This document shows, piece by piece, positions 11,601 to 23,595 of a stretch of 64,000 nucleotides of DNA; within the stretch, counting starts at the first letter, position 1; every line of letters starts with the position of its first letter. The translations under genes were made by a program, and so were the position numbers. The stretch comes from Phytophthora hibernalis (lineage: Eukaryota; Oomycota; Peronosporomycetes; Peronosporales; Peronosporaceae), in the NCBI GenBank assembly GCA_012656075.1, contig JAAKBF010000100.1, positions 62,001-126,000 on the forward strand, in the 5' to 3' direction. The notes under the pieces were generated by a model. That model was not told the DNA's origin. It saw nothing but the letters and a program-made list of their open reading frames with translations, and did no database searches.

Positions 11601-13902
11601 CGACTTGGTATTGAGGAGGCTCGGATTAAGGGGGATCTCCAAGTGGGTTTTGATGAAGCTCCCCAGGGATGGCGAGTTGTGAGCTCAACGCTGGATGATT
11701 TGCGAGCACTGATCCAGACTCTATTGGGCGGTTCCCTTGAGCAGGACAGACTGAGAGGTCGGCTCATTTTGATTTTGAAGGATCAAGAAAAACTTCAAGA
11801 GCAACTGCGCAAGCAACAAGAGATGGCTTGGAATATTCTTCCGCGGCGGCAATCGTCTCGCATTGCAATCGGGAGAATGCGTCAATCTGCTGAAGATTCA
11901 GATGTGCGTGTTTTTGTGTTTGCAGATAATACTGGGACAGCAAATTTGATGAGTTTCTTGGTGTGTAGGCGGAAGAAGGCTACTCTGATGACGATGTTGA
12001 GAGCAGGCGGCCGGGATTGCGGTCAAGTGGATCGCACTCTACGATGTCCGATGGTTTCGACGACAAGCAAAAGTTGGCTCACGACCGGTAAGCGCTGTCC
12101 TGCAATAATCAGGCCGCATGACAAATGATTGTGATAGCTCACAGTGTTCTTACCGAATTGGTTAATTAGCGCGTCGCGAGCTCGCCGACGGCATCTGGTT
12201 TCTGACGATGAAATGGACATGGACGACGAAGATGACGAAGTGGGTGGTAATGGTCCTACTCCTGGAAATTGGTTCGACTGGTCATTGTTGAAGGTTTGTG
12301 CTTGCAATTGGTTCGTAAGGACTGTACCATGCAGTCTCAGTAGCTGATGAGTCTTCTGTATGTTTTGGCTGGGTTTCTTCTACCTTGTTCAGGGAAATAC
12401 CCGTCGTCTTTCGACTGTCTGCATGGCGCTTGTCAATCGGCTGCTAAAGGAAGAAGCTGCGGTTAGTTACCTATGTGACACGTTTGAATTGCTGCCTGAT
12501 GCATCATCTCTGACGCTGATTCTTGAGCTCACAGGATCTATTTTCTCGACCTGTGGATCCCGCACTTGATGGTTGTCCGAATTACTTGTCCGTGATTGAC
12601 CAACCGATGGACCTGGGCACGATCCGTTCTCGCCTAGAATCCAATTATTATCAGGTATGGTTGGTTCTTCGGATCTCTTTCAAAAACCCGGGAACTAACA
12701 TTCTTTCTCTGGATGTGCTTTGCTCTCTCAGAAATGGGATGTATTTAAGAAGGACGTTGAGTTGGTGTGGCAAAACTGCCGTACATTCAACGCTCCTGAC
12801 ACGATGGTAGTGCAGTTTGCTGATGTGCTTTCGAGTTTATCTCGCTCTATGTGCGTCGCTGCAGAGAGGAAGGGTGTAGATCACATGAAAGACATCGGGA
12901 ATAGTGATGATGCGAGTAACCCTGATGGTGCTCAGGAAGATGGAAACTTTAGTGATGCGAGCAAGGCTGAATCGCGAAGCAGCGTCAACAAAGCTTGGAC
13001 CGCGAGCAGTGCCTCGGAAAGTAGCGAGTCCAGCAATGGCGATTCGTCATCTGGAGGCGATAATGGCAGTGACTCACGCAGCCGTAAGCGACGACCAGCG
13101 CGTTCCTCTCGAACGAAACTGCCGACTCACTCGCGTTCTACAAGATCGAGCCATTCAAGCGGCCCAGCAAAACCACGGCCTAGTCGAAGCAGCGCCCGAA
13201 GCCGCTCGTCCAAGAAGCGCCCTGCCCCTTCTTCGAGTAGCGAAGACGAATCGTCGGCTTCTGAAGAGATGTTTTCCCGAGTGCGAAAAAGTCGGCGGCA
13301 ACCGCGAGGATCTGCCTCCAAGGTTAGTGGTAAAGTGGATCCTCCTACCGACGATGATTCTAGTGACGATCAGAGTGCGGGCGATCGTCCCGCGCCACCA
13401 CAGAATGGAGCACCGTCACCCTCTCCTCCCCCACCTCCCCACCGCAAGCGGTACAGAAGCGTTCCAAGCCTCGCCTGATCATAAGCGATAGTTCCAGCTC
13501 GGACGACAGCTCGGACAGTAACTCGTCTTCCTCATCCTCTTCTGATTCGGATGATTCGGATAGTGATGCGCGTCCGGTGACAAGCAAGCGACCCGAGCCA
13601 CCGTCGCCGTCTTCTGCCGAAGTCCCCGCTCCGCCTCCACCATCACCACCTCCACCGGCCGCACCGCCTGTTGATAGTAAACCGCGCTCGTCTCCGAAGG
13701 TCAGCTCCATACCGAAGACTGCCGCCAACCATGGGAGGAAGGCGAAGGCGCCGTCTGCAGCGAAGACTGAAGCGGAAGGCTCCGGTACGCGCACTCGCAG
13801 CCGCTGTTGAATACGTACCTTTCACCGTCTTCGTCTTCATCATCCGACTCTTCCTCGGGTGGCAGCGATTCCAGCGGTGGCGATAGTGACGATAGCGATT
13901 GA
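8693..13902 (+). CDS. DDT/WHIM, PHD-like and bromodomain chromatin protein (frame-disrupted)
   Basis: Eleven exons can be traced: 8693-8862, 9091-9290, 9365-9480, 9533-9643, 9709-9814, 9892-11903, 11969-12087, 12170-12293, 12393-12461, 12535-12654 and 12732-13902. The N-terminus is a DDT-like helix set (LAQICSFCATFRKPLRLPAF), followed by WHIM-like segments (YRDLTVLERVKILDALC; IGTDDNGVSYWYFDD). Then come a long acidic KPVVTEVKG repeat region, a compact PHD-type finger (C-x2-C ... W-x-C-x2-C at about 11,095-11,190), a Ser/Lys-rich stretch, and a bromodomain over exons 9-11 (FSRPVDP, PMDLGTIRSRL, NCRTFNAP). The tail is Ser/Asp/Pro-rich. The order recalls BAZ/ACF-type remodeler subunits, so a role in reading acetylated nucleosomes is likely. 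About eleven one-base shortfalls break the frame (e.g. 8752-8755, 9714-9717, 10514-10517, 10626-10630, 11141-11144, 11440-11444, 13437-13440). Confidence 0.75.
10782..11038 (+). repeat. Two tandem copies of a 129-bp coding repeat
   Basis: Copy 1 (10782-10909, 128 bp) and copy 2 (10910-11038, 129 bp) encode a 43-residue acidic unit beginning DAKPVVTEVKG inside the DDT-PHD-bromodomain gene. Copy 1 lacks exactly one base relative to copy 2, near GG 10851-10852, and that is where the reading frame breaks. Confidence 0.85.
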
Positions 13903-14094
13903 GCGCATGACAGAAGGGTAACATACAAGGAAGCGGGTTGTGAGTGGCAAGCAGCAGTTGTAGTGTGTGTAATTTTGACTGTGGTCGCAAGAATACACAG
14001 GGCTCTGTTGTGCCCTGGCATGTGAGTTTCAAGGTATTCCTTCAATTCATAAGCCCTCCACCGAGTTCTTTTTGTATAGCAAGCAACGAATGCT

Positions 14095-16619
14095 TTACCA
14101 GAAGTAGAGCACGTACAGCAAGAGCACGAATGCAGCGAGGTAGCTGAGGTTTACCTTGCTAGCGAGGAAGCGGAAGTTAAACTGGAAGCGTACGAATGGG
14201 CTGGCAGGGTCCACCTCCAGATTATCCTCGAGACGCTTGCCGTGGTAGGGGTTCACAAAGCCAAACCGCGCGTTGAGCCACATCGAAACCTTGTAAGACA
14301 GCCGTACGAGCCACACCACTTCATACGAGCAAATAGGGCTGAGCATCGGGTCACCGATGTACCCAGCCATGTCGGGGAGCACAGACGCATTCCATGTTGC
14401 AACTCGAAGACACCCTCGCGAGAAAGCATGTGGGGTAGATCCTTATCACGGCTGGGTGCAAATGACTCGAGACCTCCTCCACCCGTGGCAGCTGACGATA
14501 AGTGCGAGTGTGCAGTTGAGGCCACATAGGCATCGGAGATCTCGAACACTCGCCGAAGTATGCGACTAATGCGCTGTACTTGCTCAGAAACCTTTTCCAC
14601 AGGCTTCGTGTGCGCCGAGCGGAACACAGCGCTCACATTCTGATACAAGTCTGCAGGAGAGTGCACTGAAGTCGTCGACGAGGGCGTTGAGGCGGCCGTC
14701 GCAGCAGCTGCCCACAACTTATCAAAGAGCGCTCCGCGTCGCGATGGAAGCTATCGTGCAGCGGCACTGGTGTGCACTCGATACCCAGAGATTTGCAGTA
14801 AAACGTCAACACGTTCGCTTGAGTAGCTGTAAGTGCGTCGCCTGCCGTAGACTTGACTTCGACGAGGAACCAAAGTTTCTGCTGTGAGTTCGTGTGAAGT
14901 TTGAGCTGCGATTGTAGCTGAACGGCATCGCAAATGGCTGAGACTTTTCGAGGTGAAGCGATGCACGGCGGAGAATTGTCAATAGGTCCGAATTGTACAC
15001 ACTCATCACTCGATCAACAATCTGCAGACAACGCTCATCGCCTGCGGAGAAGTCCAGCTCTTTCGCACGCTCCACAAACGCGCCAAGCAGCGTTGTGTAG
15101 AAGTGGTAATTTGCCAGCACGTAGCTTTCCCACGCCGATGTGTATCCTGGAACTGAGCCCTGTTCTGCGGCTGTAGTTGGATCCTTGAATTCGATCCACG
15201 ACCGGCAATGCCATGGTTGAATGTACGCGAGCCAAACGTCCGTGATAGCCAGGAAAGCGGCAGGTGATAGTCCAATGGGAGCACGTGAGAACACGAGGCG
15301 GAAGAAAGCGTAAAGTGGAGGGCGCAGCATGGTGACGCTACGACTCAGATAGACACCAGCACCTCCTTGTGACCCAGTAGCCGAATCCTCTGCCAACGGC
15401 GCCGGGAAAACGAGTCCGAGAGCAGATGAATAATTGTGAGCAGGAGCGAGCTGAGCAGGTCATCTGATGGCGCCATATAACTCGTCGACGTGTACACCGA
15501 CGCAAAGGGGCTGACCATCATGTTGCTCGGAGGCGGCGGGAGAAAAACACCGGGCGACGCAGTGGAAGCTCCCACAGGCTCGTCCGAGAACGAAATGAGG
15601 TTCTGCCGCAGCCAAAACTCAATCAGGATGTGCAGGAACAGGTTCGAGTCCTTGAGCAGTTTGGCGTGGAAGCGGCTCTTGACGCCTCGGTTGGTGTCTG
15701 GCAGGAAGGCTCGCAGGTACTGCAGCAGTAGCACATTGTACGGGTTGCCTCTTGTCAAGGCCGCCACGCCGTCCTTCACGAACATGCGCCAGCTGGACTG
15801 GCGCGTCTTGGCCGCCGCCGACAGCGCGCTCGGCGTCGATGTCGACGCTGTACCCGCTGAGGAGCCACTTGGGTGCGTTGACGAGGCCGGGTGCCTCAGG
15901 AAGTAGAACAGGTAGAGCTCCGTGATGGACACAAGCAGCTCGGGGCTACGCAGGTCCAGCCTCTGCTTGGCCAGGGGCTTGTGTAGCAGCTGCGTGAAGA
16001 GCAGACTCGCGCCTCGGCCACTCACAATGGCCATCTTGCTCTGCTCCGGCAGCATATCGAGCGCCAGCTTGAACTCCACGGGGTGCGCCACGCGGAAGAG
16101 GAACTGGAACACGGACGCGTCCTCGGCGCGCACGCCGCCGCCCAGCAGCTTGACAGCGGCGCGGCCTGCAGCAGTCAGCGAGGCCAGCAGCGGCTCCACG
16201 TCGTCCTCGTCCGTGGCGACGCCCGCCAGTGCGCGCGCACGCCGCTGCTCGCCGCGTTTCTTGGCCTCCAGCGCTGCGGATGAGCCCGGAGCGGGTGCTA
16301 CGCCCAGACCGGCGCTGTGGTCGAGCCATCCGCCGAACTTCTGCCTGGAGACGGCGTCCAGGCCGAAGACGCGGTCCAGCAGCTGGTTGAAGCGCTCGTA
16401 GAAGACGCTGCGCACTTGCGCCGATTGCCGCTTGGCTGCTGAGAGACTGGCCTGCGTCTCGGCCAACAGGTAGCGGCGCAACGCTTCGGCCACGGAAGGT
16501 ACGTCGTAGGACTGCAGCGCGCGCTCGAAGTCTGCGTCCGAGTCGCTGAAACTGAGCGCAGAGGACGCGCGCGTGGCGGACGCGCCGGAGGATGCGGAGC
16601 CGGAGACGGAGCCCGTCAT
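14095..16619 (-). CDS. Sphingomyelin phosphodiesterase 4-like protein (frame-disrupted)
   Basis: Five consecutive frames on the minus strand encode about 840 residues. One-base shortfalls lie near 15362-15366, 14936-14937, 14724-14726 and 14374-14377 (GGGG on plus). The N-terminal half has the segments NPYNVLLLQYLRAFLPD and FWLRQNL; the middle has LYAFFRLVF and WESYVLANYHFYTTLL; the C-terminus ends in one hydrophobic helix (LSYLAAFVLLLYVLYFW). This layout, including the C-terminal membrane anchor, is that of SMPD4 (neutral sphingomyelinase 3), which hydrolyses sphingomyelin at ER and nuclear-envelope membranes in animals. The identification rests on pattern and layout, not on an alignment. 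The real start is the ATG at 16619, not the in-frame TTG at 16631. Confidence 0.6.
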
Positions 16620-16693
16620 CTTTGGTGGCAAATGGCGATTTGGGTTTTATTACAGAATCAGCCCTGGGAATCAGATGGGCTTTTTAGCTTTGC

Positions 16694-18279
16694 CTACTGC
16701 AGGAGGACGCCTTTGCTTTTGAAGTAGAGGATGCCCGTGATGGTCATGATGAAGAATAAACCGACGGTGAGGATGATGACACCCACGAACCAGCCGTCAG
16801 CTGATTCGAGACCCGAGTGCAGGTTCATACCGAAGACACCGGCGACGAAAGTGCCGACCGAGAGGCTGATGACGACGATTGAGAAAATGATGTCCACACC
16901 CAGCAGGTAGTTTCGCATCGAGTCGAGCTGCATCATGACGAGGCTCTCAGTGTTGGTGATACGGTGCTGCATGAGCTCGGCCTTGGTGCGCGTGGAGAAA
17001 ATGTCCTGCAGGTAGTTCTCGATCAGCACCTCGATCTCCTCCGAGTCGAGGCTCCAGAGGTCGGACAGCAGCCCCGGCTCGTTGTACAGTCTCGTGAGGA
17101 ACAGTTGACGCAGGTCCTCCTCATTGTCTAGCAACACCATGAGCACTCGACGCACACCGTCCACTTGAGCCTCGAACTCGTTGATGGTGTTCTTGAACTC
17201 ACGCAGTCTCTCGAGCTCTCGTGCATGTAGACTGCCTTGCATGAGACTGTCCAGAGCTCCGACGATGCTCGGAGAGAGTTGGTCGTACTGCGATTGAAAG
17301 TACCGCGAAATAGTCGACAACAGTGCCTCCAATGCTCTAGTGGCACATGTAAACAATGAGGAGTGTCGTGGATGTATGAAGCTTCAGTGGCATCTTACCT
17401 GAACTCGAACGGGGCGTCGTTGTCGCGCGCAGTCTCGACGAACTTCATCTTCAAGACAGACAAGAGCGCATCAGCTCCGTCGGGCACGTACACCAAGCAC
17501 TCGTCTCGCAGCACAATCGCGCGCAATGGATCTAAAACCAGAGAACGGAACTTGTCAGGCAACGATACCATGACTAACTACGTAGTAGCAGTCGTTCATA
17601 CCAGCACTGATCAAGATCGCTTGCTTCCGGATGACAATGCGTGGCTCGTTTGTGACCGAGAAAGCATTCTCCATCTTGCGGATGTCTCGAGAGTGAACGC
17701 GCTACCCATGAATCACCGTCAGTGCAAGTAGTCCCTGCAGAACAGAGATAAAGGACACGCGTACCTGAACACTGCAGACTGGATGAAGATCCTGTTGACT
17801 TGTTTGACGAGGCTGTTGATTAAGTCGCCAAATTTTGGCAGCAGTGGAGCTACTGCGTCTGCGCAAAGGTGGCGACATCTTCTCCGCCTCTGGAGATGCG
17901 CTCACTTCCGGTGACGGGTCATCCTTGGGTTCTGCAGCCTCCTGCACCATTCGGAGCACCTCATGACGACTCATTTCCTTCAGTGTGGGTGTCCCCTTTT
18001 GATCAAAGACCATCACAAGCACTCGCCCACTCTTCGCGCCAGGGTCGAATTGACACCCGAATTTCTTGAACGAGCTGAGACTCGAGCCGCTGAGCCCAGC
18101 AGACTCCGGTGTCCGCACTTCGATGTTGGGTTGGTACGAAGCGTACGTTCCGTACGCCGTTGCAGGGTTCACATAGTCACTAGACTGTTGGCCTATTACC
18201 CTGCAAGCAGCGGTGACGGAGACGGATCGGATTCGCTTTCCCTACGCATGTCGTCTGCGAATTCGAGTGGCTCAGACAT
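16694..18279 (-). CDS. CorA/MRS2-type magnesium transporter, copy 1
   Basis: Exons 18279-17765, 17701-17602, 17531-17399 and 17336-16694. The protein has a cytosolic N-terminal domain, a long helix region (ELERLREFKNTINEFE, DNEEDLRQLFLTRL) and two C-terminal membrane helices. The first ends in the invariant selectivity motif GMN (VFGMNLHSG). CorA/MRS2/ALR proteins form pentameric Mg2+ channels. The CCC at 18199-18201 (GGG on the coding strand) needs one more base to join the ATG-bearing N-terminus to the rest; a 20-bp intron there is too short to be believable. It lies directly downstream of a same-strand paralogue (18425-19925) with matching splice sites, so the pair arose by tandem duplication. 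Confidence 0.9.
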
Positions 18280-18424
18280 TGTGGTGGCACGGTTGGTTGC
18301 AGGTGCGGACGTCTTTTGACGGCGGTGGTGGTTTCGGCCAAAGATTTGGCGGTTGGCTGGTCATGTTGAAGCTGTCCGGTGCTTTTCATGAAAGTGTTGG
18401 GGATGTTATGTTGGGGATGTAGTA

Positions 18425-19925
18425 TTATTTTAGCATCACTCCTTTCTGCTTGAAAAACGCTATGCCCGCCATAGTTGTAACGATGAAGAAGACGATGGTG
18501 AAGATGACAACGCCTAAAAACCAGCCCGAGGCTTCCGCCAAACCCGAAGTGAGGTTCATACCGAACACGCCAGAGATCAGCGTGCCAACTGAAATGTTGA
18601 TCGACACGAGAGAGAAGACAAGCTGCACCCGCAGTAAATAGTTTCGTTTTGAGTCAAGCTTTAGCGTCACAAGACTCTCCGTATTTGCGATCCGGTGCTG
18701 CAATAGTTCGGCCGTAGTGCGAGTCGAGAAGATATCCTGAAGGTAATTCTCAATCAGCACTTCGGCCTCCTCTGAATCGAAGCTCCATAGATCAGCCAAG
18801 AGGTCTGGGTGTTCGTGAAGTTTGGTGAGGTACAGCAAGCGGAGATCCTCTTCGTTGTCCAGCAACTCCATGAGCACACGGCGCACACCATCCACCTGCG
18901 ACTCGAACTCGTTCATGGTGTTTTTAAATTCACGAAGGTGCTCGAGCTCCCGTGAATCCATGTTGCCTTGCACGAGGTGTTCCAGGTCAGCTACAATATT
19001 CGGAGAGAGTTGATCATACTGAGAGTGAAAATATCGTGCAAGTGTCGCCAGTAGTGCCTCCAACGCCCTGTACACCGTATCAATGTAAGTGTTAGATTGC
19101 GTCTGGCAACATCACCTCTCTTGTGGCTATCATACCTGAACTCGAACGGAGACTCGGCATTGTCTTGCGCGTTGGTCAGGAAATCCTGTTTGAGCATTGA
19201 GATTAAGCTGTCTGCACCATCAGGCACGTACACCAAACAAGAATCCCGCAGCACGATTGCGCGCAACGGATCTACATGCGTAGCAGGGAATTAGTTGCAG
19301 CCAACCGTACAACTGCGATTTTGCAAGCGTACCAGCACTGAAGAAGATGGCCTGCTTGCGGACGATGATCGATGGCTCATTAGAAGCTGAAAAAGCGTTC
19401 TCCATCCTACGAATATCCCTGGTATGCACACGCTGGCGAATACAGGTCAGCTCCAAGACACTCCTGTTTACTTCGAATATCGCCTCATACCTGCACGTCA
19501 CAGACAGTCTGGTTACCACCGACCTCCACTGCTGTTGGCACCTGTAGACTCGACCGTCGCGTATTTCCTGGCTTGCGAAAAGGAGATGGTTTTGCAGGAG
19601 ACACGTTTCCAAGCTTTGCTGCTTCCTGAGTCATGCGCAGTACGTCAAGCCGACTCATCTCTTGGAGGCTTGAGTTTCCACGGCCATCGAACAGCAGCAT
19701 TAGAAGTTTGCCCTTCCGGGTCACAGGGTCGAACCGGCAGAAGAATCGACTGGGCGAATTGGAAGCACTGATCTCGCTAGCCTCCATCGGGGCGACATCG
19801 AGTTCGATGCAGTACTTTGACCGAGGGCTCATGTCGTGCTCGGAGGTCGTCGTCTCCAGGGCAGCTTCGAGTGATATAGCGCCACCAGCGTCTTCCTGCT
19901 TCGAATTCGCTGTTTTGCGGACCAT
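18425..19925 (-). CDS. CorA/MRS2-type magnesium transporter, copy 2
   Basis: Exons 19925-19491, 19432-19333, 19271-19136 and 19067-18425 join in phase with no frame break. The domain layout matches copy 1: N-terminal domain, helix region (HLREFKNTMNEFESQVDG), DNEEDLR motif and two C-terminal membrane helices with the GMN signature (VFGMNLTSG). Exon 2 is exactly 100 bp in both copies and exon 3 differs by one codon, so intron positions are conserved. The N-terminal 100 residues have diverged most, which could mean different localisation or gating. Only 145 bp separate the two genes, so the promoter of copy 1 must lie in that gap. Mg2+ as the substrate is inferred from the family. Confidence 0.92.
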
Positions 19926-20217
19926 TGTTGCCGCTTTAGGAATGCTACGCTCAGAGAGATATGGACTGCAGAGACGTAACGACCGAGAATGTCGATAATT
20001 TCAGCTACATGTACCTAAATTGAAACCCCGCAATGATAGTTATGATGAACGCCTGTCTCATGATTTGGTTGGTGCTGTGCAGGACAAGCACCACTTCAAT
20101 CTGCATCACCCCGAGGCCGCTATCCTTTGATCTTTACATGACAACGATGTCTATTCATTCCGATTAAAGAAAACGCTGTCCGTCACGCAACCCCCACACG
20201 GTGCGGTGCCTACCATT

Positions 20218-21621
20218 CTACGTCCGGATCTGGAAGCGTCCAGCCTTCGTCATGGTCCGCACGCCCTTGTATGGCTTGTACTTCTCGTTGGTGATCAGCA
20301 GCGTTTCGACGTTCAGTCCCGAGACGGTCGACATTGGTACCTTGAATCCGAGCTGCACAACGGGTTTTTCGTCGGGCACTGCAGCGCTCTGGTGGAGAAT
20401 AATGTTGCCACGCAGCGACGGGTTCAGCACCTTCTTGCCGAGCTTGCCCACGTTCCACTTGACTGTCTTGGATGCCTCGTCAAATAGGCACGTGCCGGAC
20501 TCGGTATTCACGTCCACAGTGCGAACACTCTTGGGGAACGTCACCTCCACAGTCACGTCCTCCACCTGCAAGTTCTTCTTGGAGTTCGAGTTCAGCGTGG
20601 GCATGCCACGCGTACCGATCACCAGGTCCAGCGTACCCCCGCCCTTGTCATTGTACGTGATCTGGGGCTGACAGTACACGGGCGGCACCAGCTCCTGCAC
20701 CTGCACCCGGTACTGCATGAGCTCAAATTGCCCATCAGGCGGGACGAAAGAGATCACTCGCTCTCGCTCGTAGCGCGAGTACCGCACGCACGGGTGGAAC
20801 GAGCAGTCGTCAATCACCGACGGGTCCGTGAACACCATCGTGAGGTCCGGGACGCCCGAGAGCCGGCTGTTGCTCTGGATGGCGCCGTTCACCTCGCACG
20901 AAATCATGCGGCCGGACACGTCGATGATGGCGTCGATCTCCTCCACAATGTCGAAGTAGATCTCGTTCTGCGTGTAGCGTACGCCGCTCTTGCGCCACGG
21001 GATGTTGGAGATGGCGCCGTCCGGGAGCGTGTTACTCACCCGCGACTTTCCCGACACCATCGCAGCGATGCGATTGGCCGTCGAGGGCGGGGCCACCATC
21101 GCCTTGAGCGCATTGGGCTCCGTGGTAAGTGGGTAGCCGTTGTCCAGCATCTCCTCCAGCAGCTGGTAGACCGTCGAGAAGTTGTCCTTCATCGAGTTCT
21201 CGTCAAAGTTGCCAAAGTAGTCTCGGAACACGGCCAACACTCGGTGCAGGAACTCGATCACAAAGAGCGGAGAGACCTAAAATCATCACAATGAGTGCCT
21301 TTTCCTGAGCAATTGAGTGATTTTGAGCAATTGGCACCTCGTTGGTGACGACTGCGAGCACGAACAGGTCGTCGCGGAAGACGCTCACGAGGTAGTACTT
21401 GCTGGTGGTGATGATGGGCGGCACGTCCTCGCGCTCGCGGTACTTGTTGACCTCCTCCATGAAGAAGTCGCACACGTTGCGACTCGTGAGGCCGCGCCAA
21501 TGCTTCTCGATGATCACCTCACTGTGGACAGACATCATGGCACGTTATATGCAGATACAGAGGGGAGTGGAGACATGTAGCTGTACCCGGTGGTGGTCAT
21601 GATGAACATGGACTGGATCAT
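20218..21621 (-). CDS. AP-3 adaptor complex subunit mu
   Basis: Three exons (21621-21587, 21521-21338, 21276-20218) give 425 residues, the usual length. The N-terminal longin-like domain starts MIQSMFIM and contains EKHWRG, SKYYLVSVFRDDLFVLAV and VIEFLHRV. The C-terminal mu-homology domain starts at about residue 175 with IPWRKSGVRYTQNEIYFD, VEEIDAIID and SFHPCVRYSRYERERVISF-x-PPDGQF. The IPWR...VKYT opening and SFHPC-x-RY segment separate AP-3 mu from AP-1/AP-2 mu. The subunit reads Tyr-based cargo signals for transport to lysosome- or vacuole-like organelles. Intact; every intron has GT-AG ends. Confidence 0.92.
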
Positions 21622-21875
21622 GGTGGCGCCCCCGACTGCAGAAGTGATCGGCCGGATATTAGAAATCAAGTTCTATGCCACATTACATTGACACAATAAG
21701 GGTGGACCAAATGGGAGAGATTAGTGATTTGTGCATGCCGAGTTGAAGATGGATTGTGGCAAAGCTCGCTAACGTTCAGTTCTTCCTTGCGCCGTTTAAT
21801 CATTCGGCTGCATGTGTTGCTACGTGGGAGTCTGCCATCGAGGGCTTTCCTTGGTACTAGCCCTGGACTGCTCAC
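21622..21875. other. Gap between AP-3 mu and the URC1-type gene
   Basis: Both flanking genes are on the minus strand, so this gap should hold the AP-3 mu promoter and the 3' end of the URC1-type gene. No open frame or clear motif is seen. Confidence 0.4.
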
Positions 21876-23595
21876 TTACTCGTCGTACTCGTTGTCGTCG
21901 CGGCCCTTGACCTGCTTGAGCTTCTCCTTGTCTACCTTGTATACGCTGCCGCCGTTGTAGCCTGCGAATACCTTGGCAGTGATCTCGACCTGAGCATCCT
22001 TCGGCACCAGCTCCTCCGGAATGGGAATGCGCTCCACGATTTCAATACCCTGCAGCACGAACAGCCAGTTAGTAGGGGCAGGTGAAGGAAAGACTATCCG
22101 ACGCAAGCTTACCGAGTTCACGATCGCATCGTACTTCATGTCGCTCATGGATACGAACTTGTCAATCTTTTGATGCCAAGCCAGTGAAGAGCATCCGGCA
22201 TCAATGCCTGGAAGCGTACGTCCTGGATACCAGCCACGGTCTGAGTACAGTTGAAGTACTCTTCGGCGCTGTCACCACCTTCCTGACGCTTACGCAGGTT
22301 GTACACCAAGTATTTGGTCACTTCACCCAGCGCACGTCCCTCCTTCCGGAAGTAGACAATGATTCCAGTTCTAATCATACACAGCACACGTCAATATCCG
22401 CCTCCTTGACGAGCTCATTTCCAGATACCTACCCTCCTTCTTGAGCCGTTTGTACGCAAACTTCAATGCCATGGGCAAGGTACGGTCGGCACGTGCAAAT
22501 GTCCGACCCGAACACGTCCGACCCGTTGCATTCGTCATGAACACGTACCGCCAGCTTCTTCGTGGGATCCGAGATGGCATCAACGGATCCAAAGATGTAG
22601 ATGGTCAAGCTGGAAAGCAAAAGCAACACGTGTCCGTTAATTTCTGCAGTCAAGTTCAACGGCTCTCCAGCAAATAGATCGCGTACCCTCCGATCGGCGG
22701 CAAGAAGACCTTCAGGTCGTTTCTCGTCACCAACTCCGGATACATGCCGTTGGTCTCCTGGAAGATCTGCTGGCGCAGGTTGGCCTCCGACGTGTTGAAG
22801 CGCTTGGCCACTCCTGGGAGGTACCACACGGGGTCGATGGCCGCCTTGGTGATCACAAGCTGCGACGAGTTCTTGAGGATCTTTCCGTCGGGCTTGAGGC
22901 GGCCGAGACGCACGGCCTCGTGGATCTCCGGGAAGTCCATGTGCGCCTTGGTGACGGCAATGGTGGGGCGGATGTCGTAGCCCTTCTGGAAGTGCTCCGG
23001 GAAGGCCTCCACGACGCAAGCTCCGAACGGGTCAATGGTCACGATCTTCTCGGGGTCCGCCCACGACGGATTGGGCCCGATCTTGGCTGCCGGCGTGGTC
23101 TGGCTCAGATCCGGTACTGAGTTCGTGCCAATAGCGCCGGAAGCCACCGCCAGGCCACGATAGATGCAGTACGAGCCGCCGTGGGCGCCGATGGCGTTCC
23201 TGTACTTATGGTGGCGGTTGGTGCCGATGATCGGGCCGCGGACGTCAGGCTCCTTCTGTCCCCACTGCTCAGCAATACGAAAGAACGTTAGTATTCAAGT
23301 GGATATACTAACAGAAGAAGGACGGGTGTAGACGTACTCGAATACGCACAGGCTCGACGCCGAACTGCTCGGCGTGCGACGTGAGCGAAACGTAGAACTG
23401 GTTGGGATCGAACTCGTCCTTCTTGCCGATGTTCTTCACGTCGTCGGCTGGCCAAAGAAGCATCAGCAACAAGCTCCTCAGCTGAAGAAGAGCCAATAGG
23501 AGTCACTTACCATCGATGGATTTCTTGCGTTTGCCGAGCGTCGCCACCTTCTTCATGGGGGCGACTCTGGCGGCGCCGTTTGCTGCTGTGCTCAT
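21876..23595 (-). CDS. GTP cyclohydrolase II-like protein (URC1-type)
   Basis: Six exons: start ATG 23595 in exon 1, a second exon ending near 23336, then exons to 22687, 22609-22433, 22370-22113 and 22049-21876. The C-terminal half carries the GTP cyclohydrolase II core: the zinc-ligand segment RVHDECNGSDVFGSDICTC (three Cys) and GRALGEVTKYLVYNLRK, followed by WLGIKKID. The long N-terminal region (PIIGTNRHHKYRNAIGAHGG, GKILKNSSQLVITK) is typical of the URC1 group, which acts in the URC uracil-breakdown route of some fungi, rather than of riboflavin RibA. TTTT at 22168-22171 is one base short and breaks the frame before VSMSDMKYDAIV. The last intron has a CTACTAAC branch site. The pathway assignment is inferred. 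Confidence 0.75.

Noticed and set aside
18180..18201. A 20-bp intron in CorA copy 1
   Set aside because: Far below the 50-90 bp seen elsewhere. A missing base in the GGG run explains the break equally well and fits the pattern in the window.
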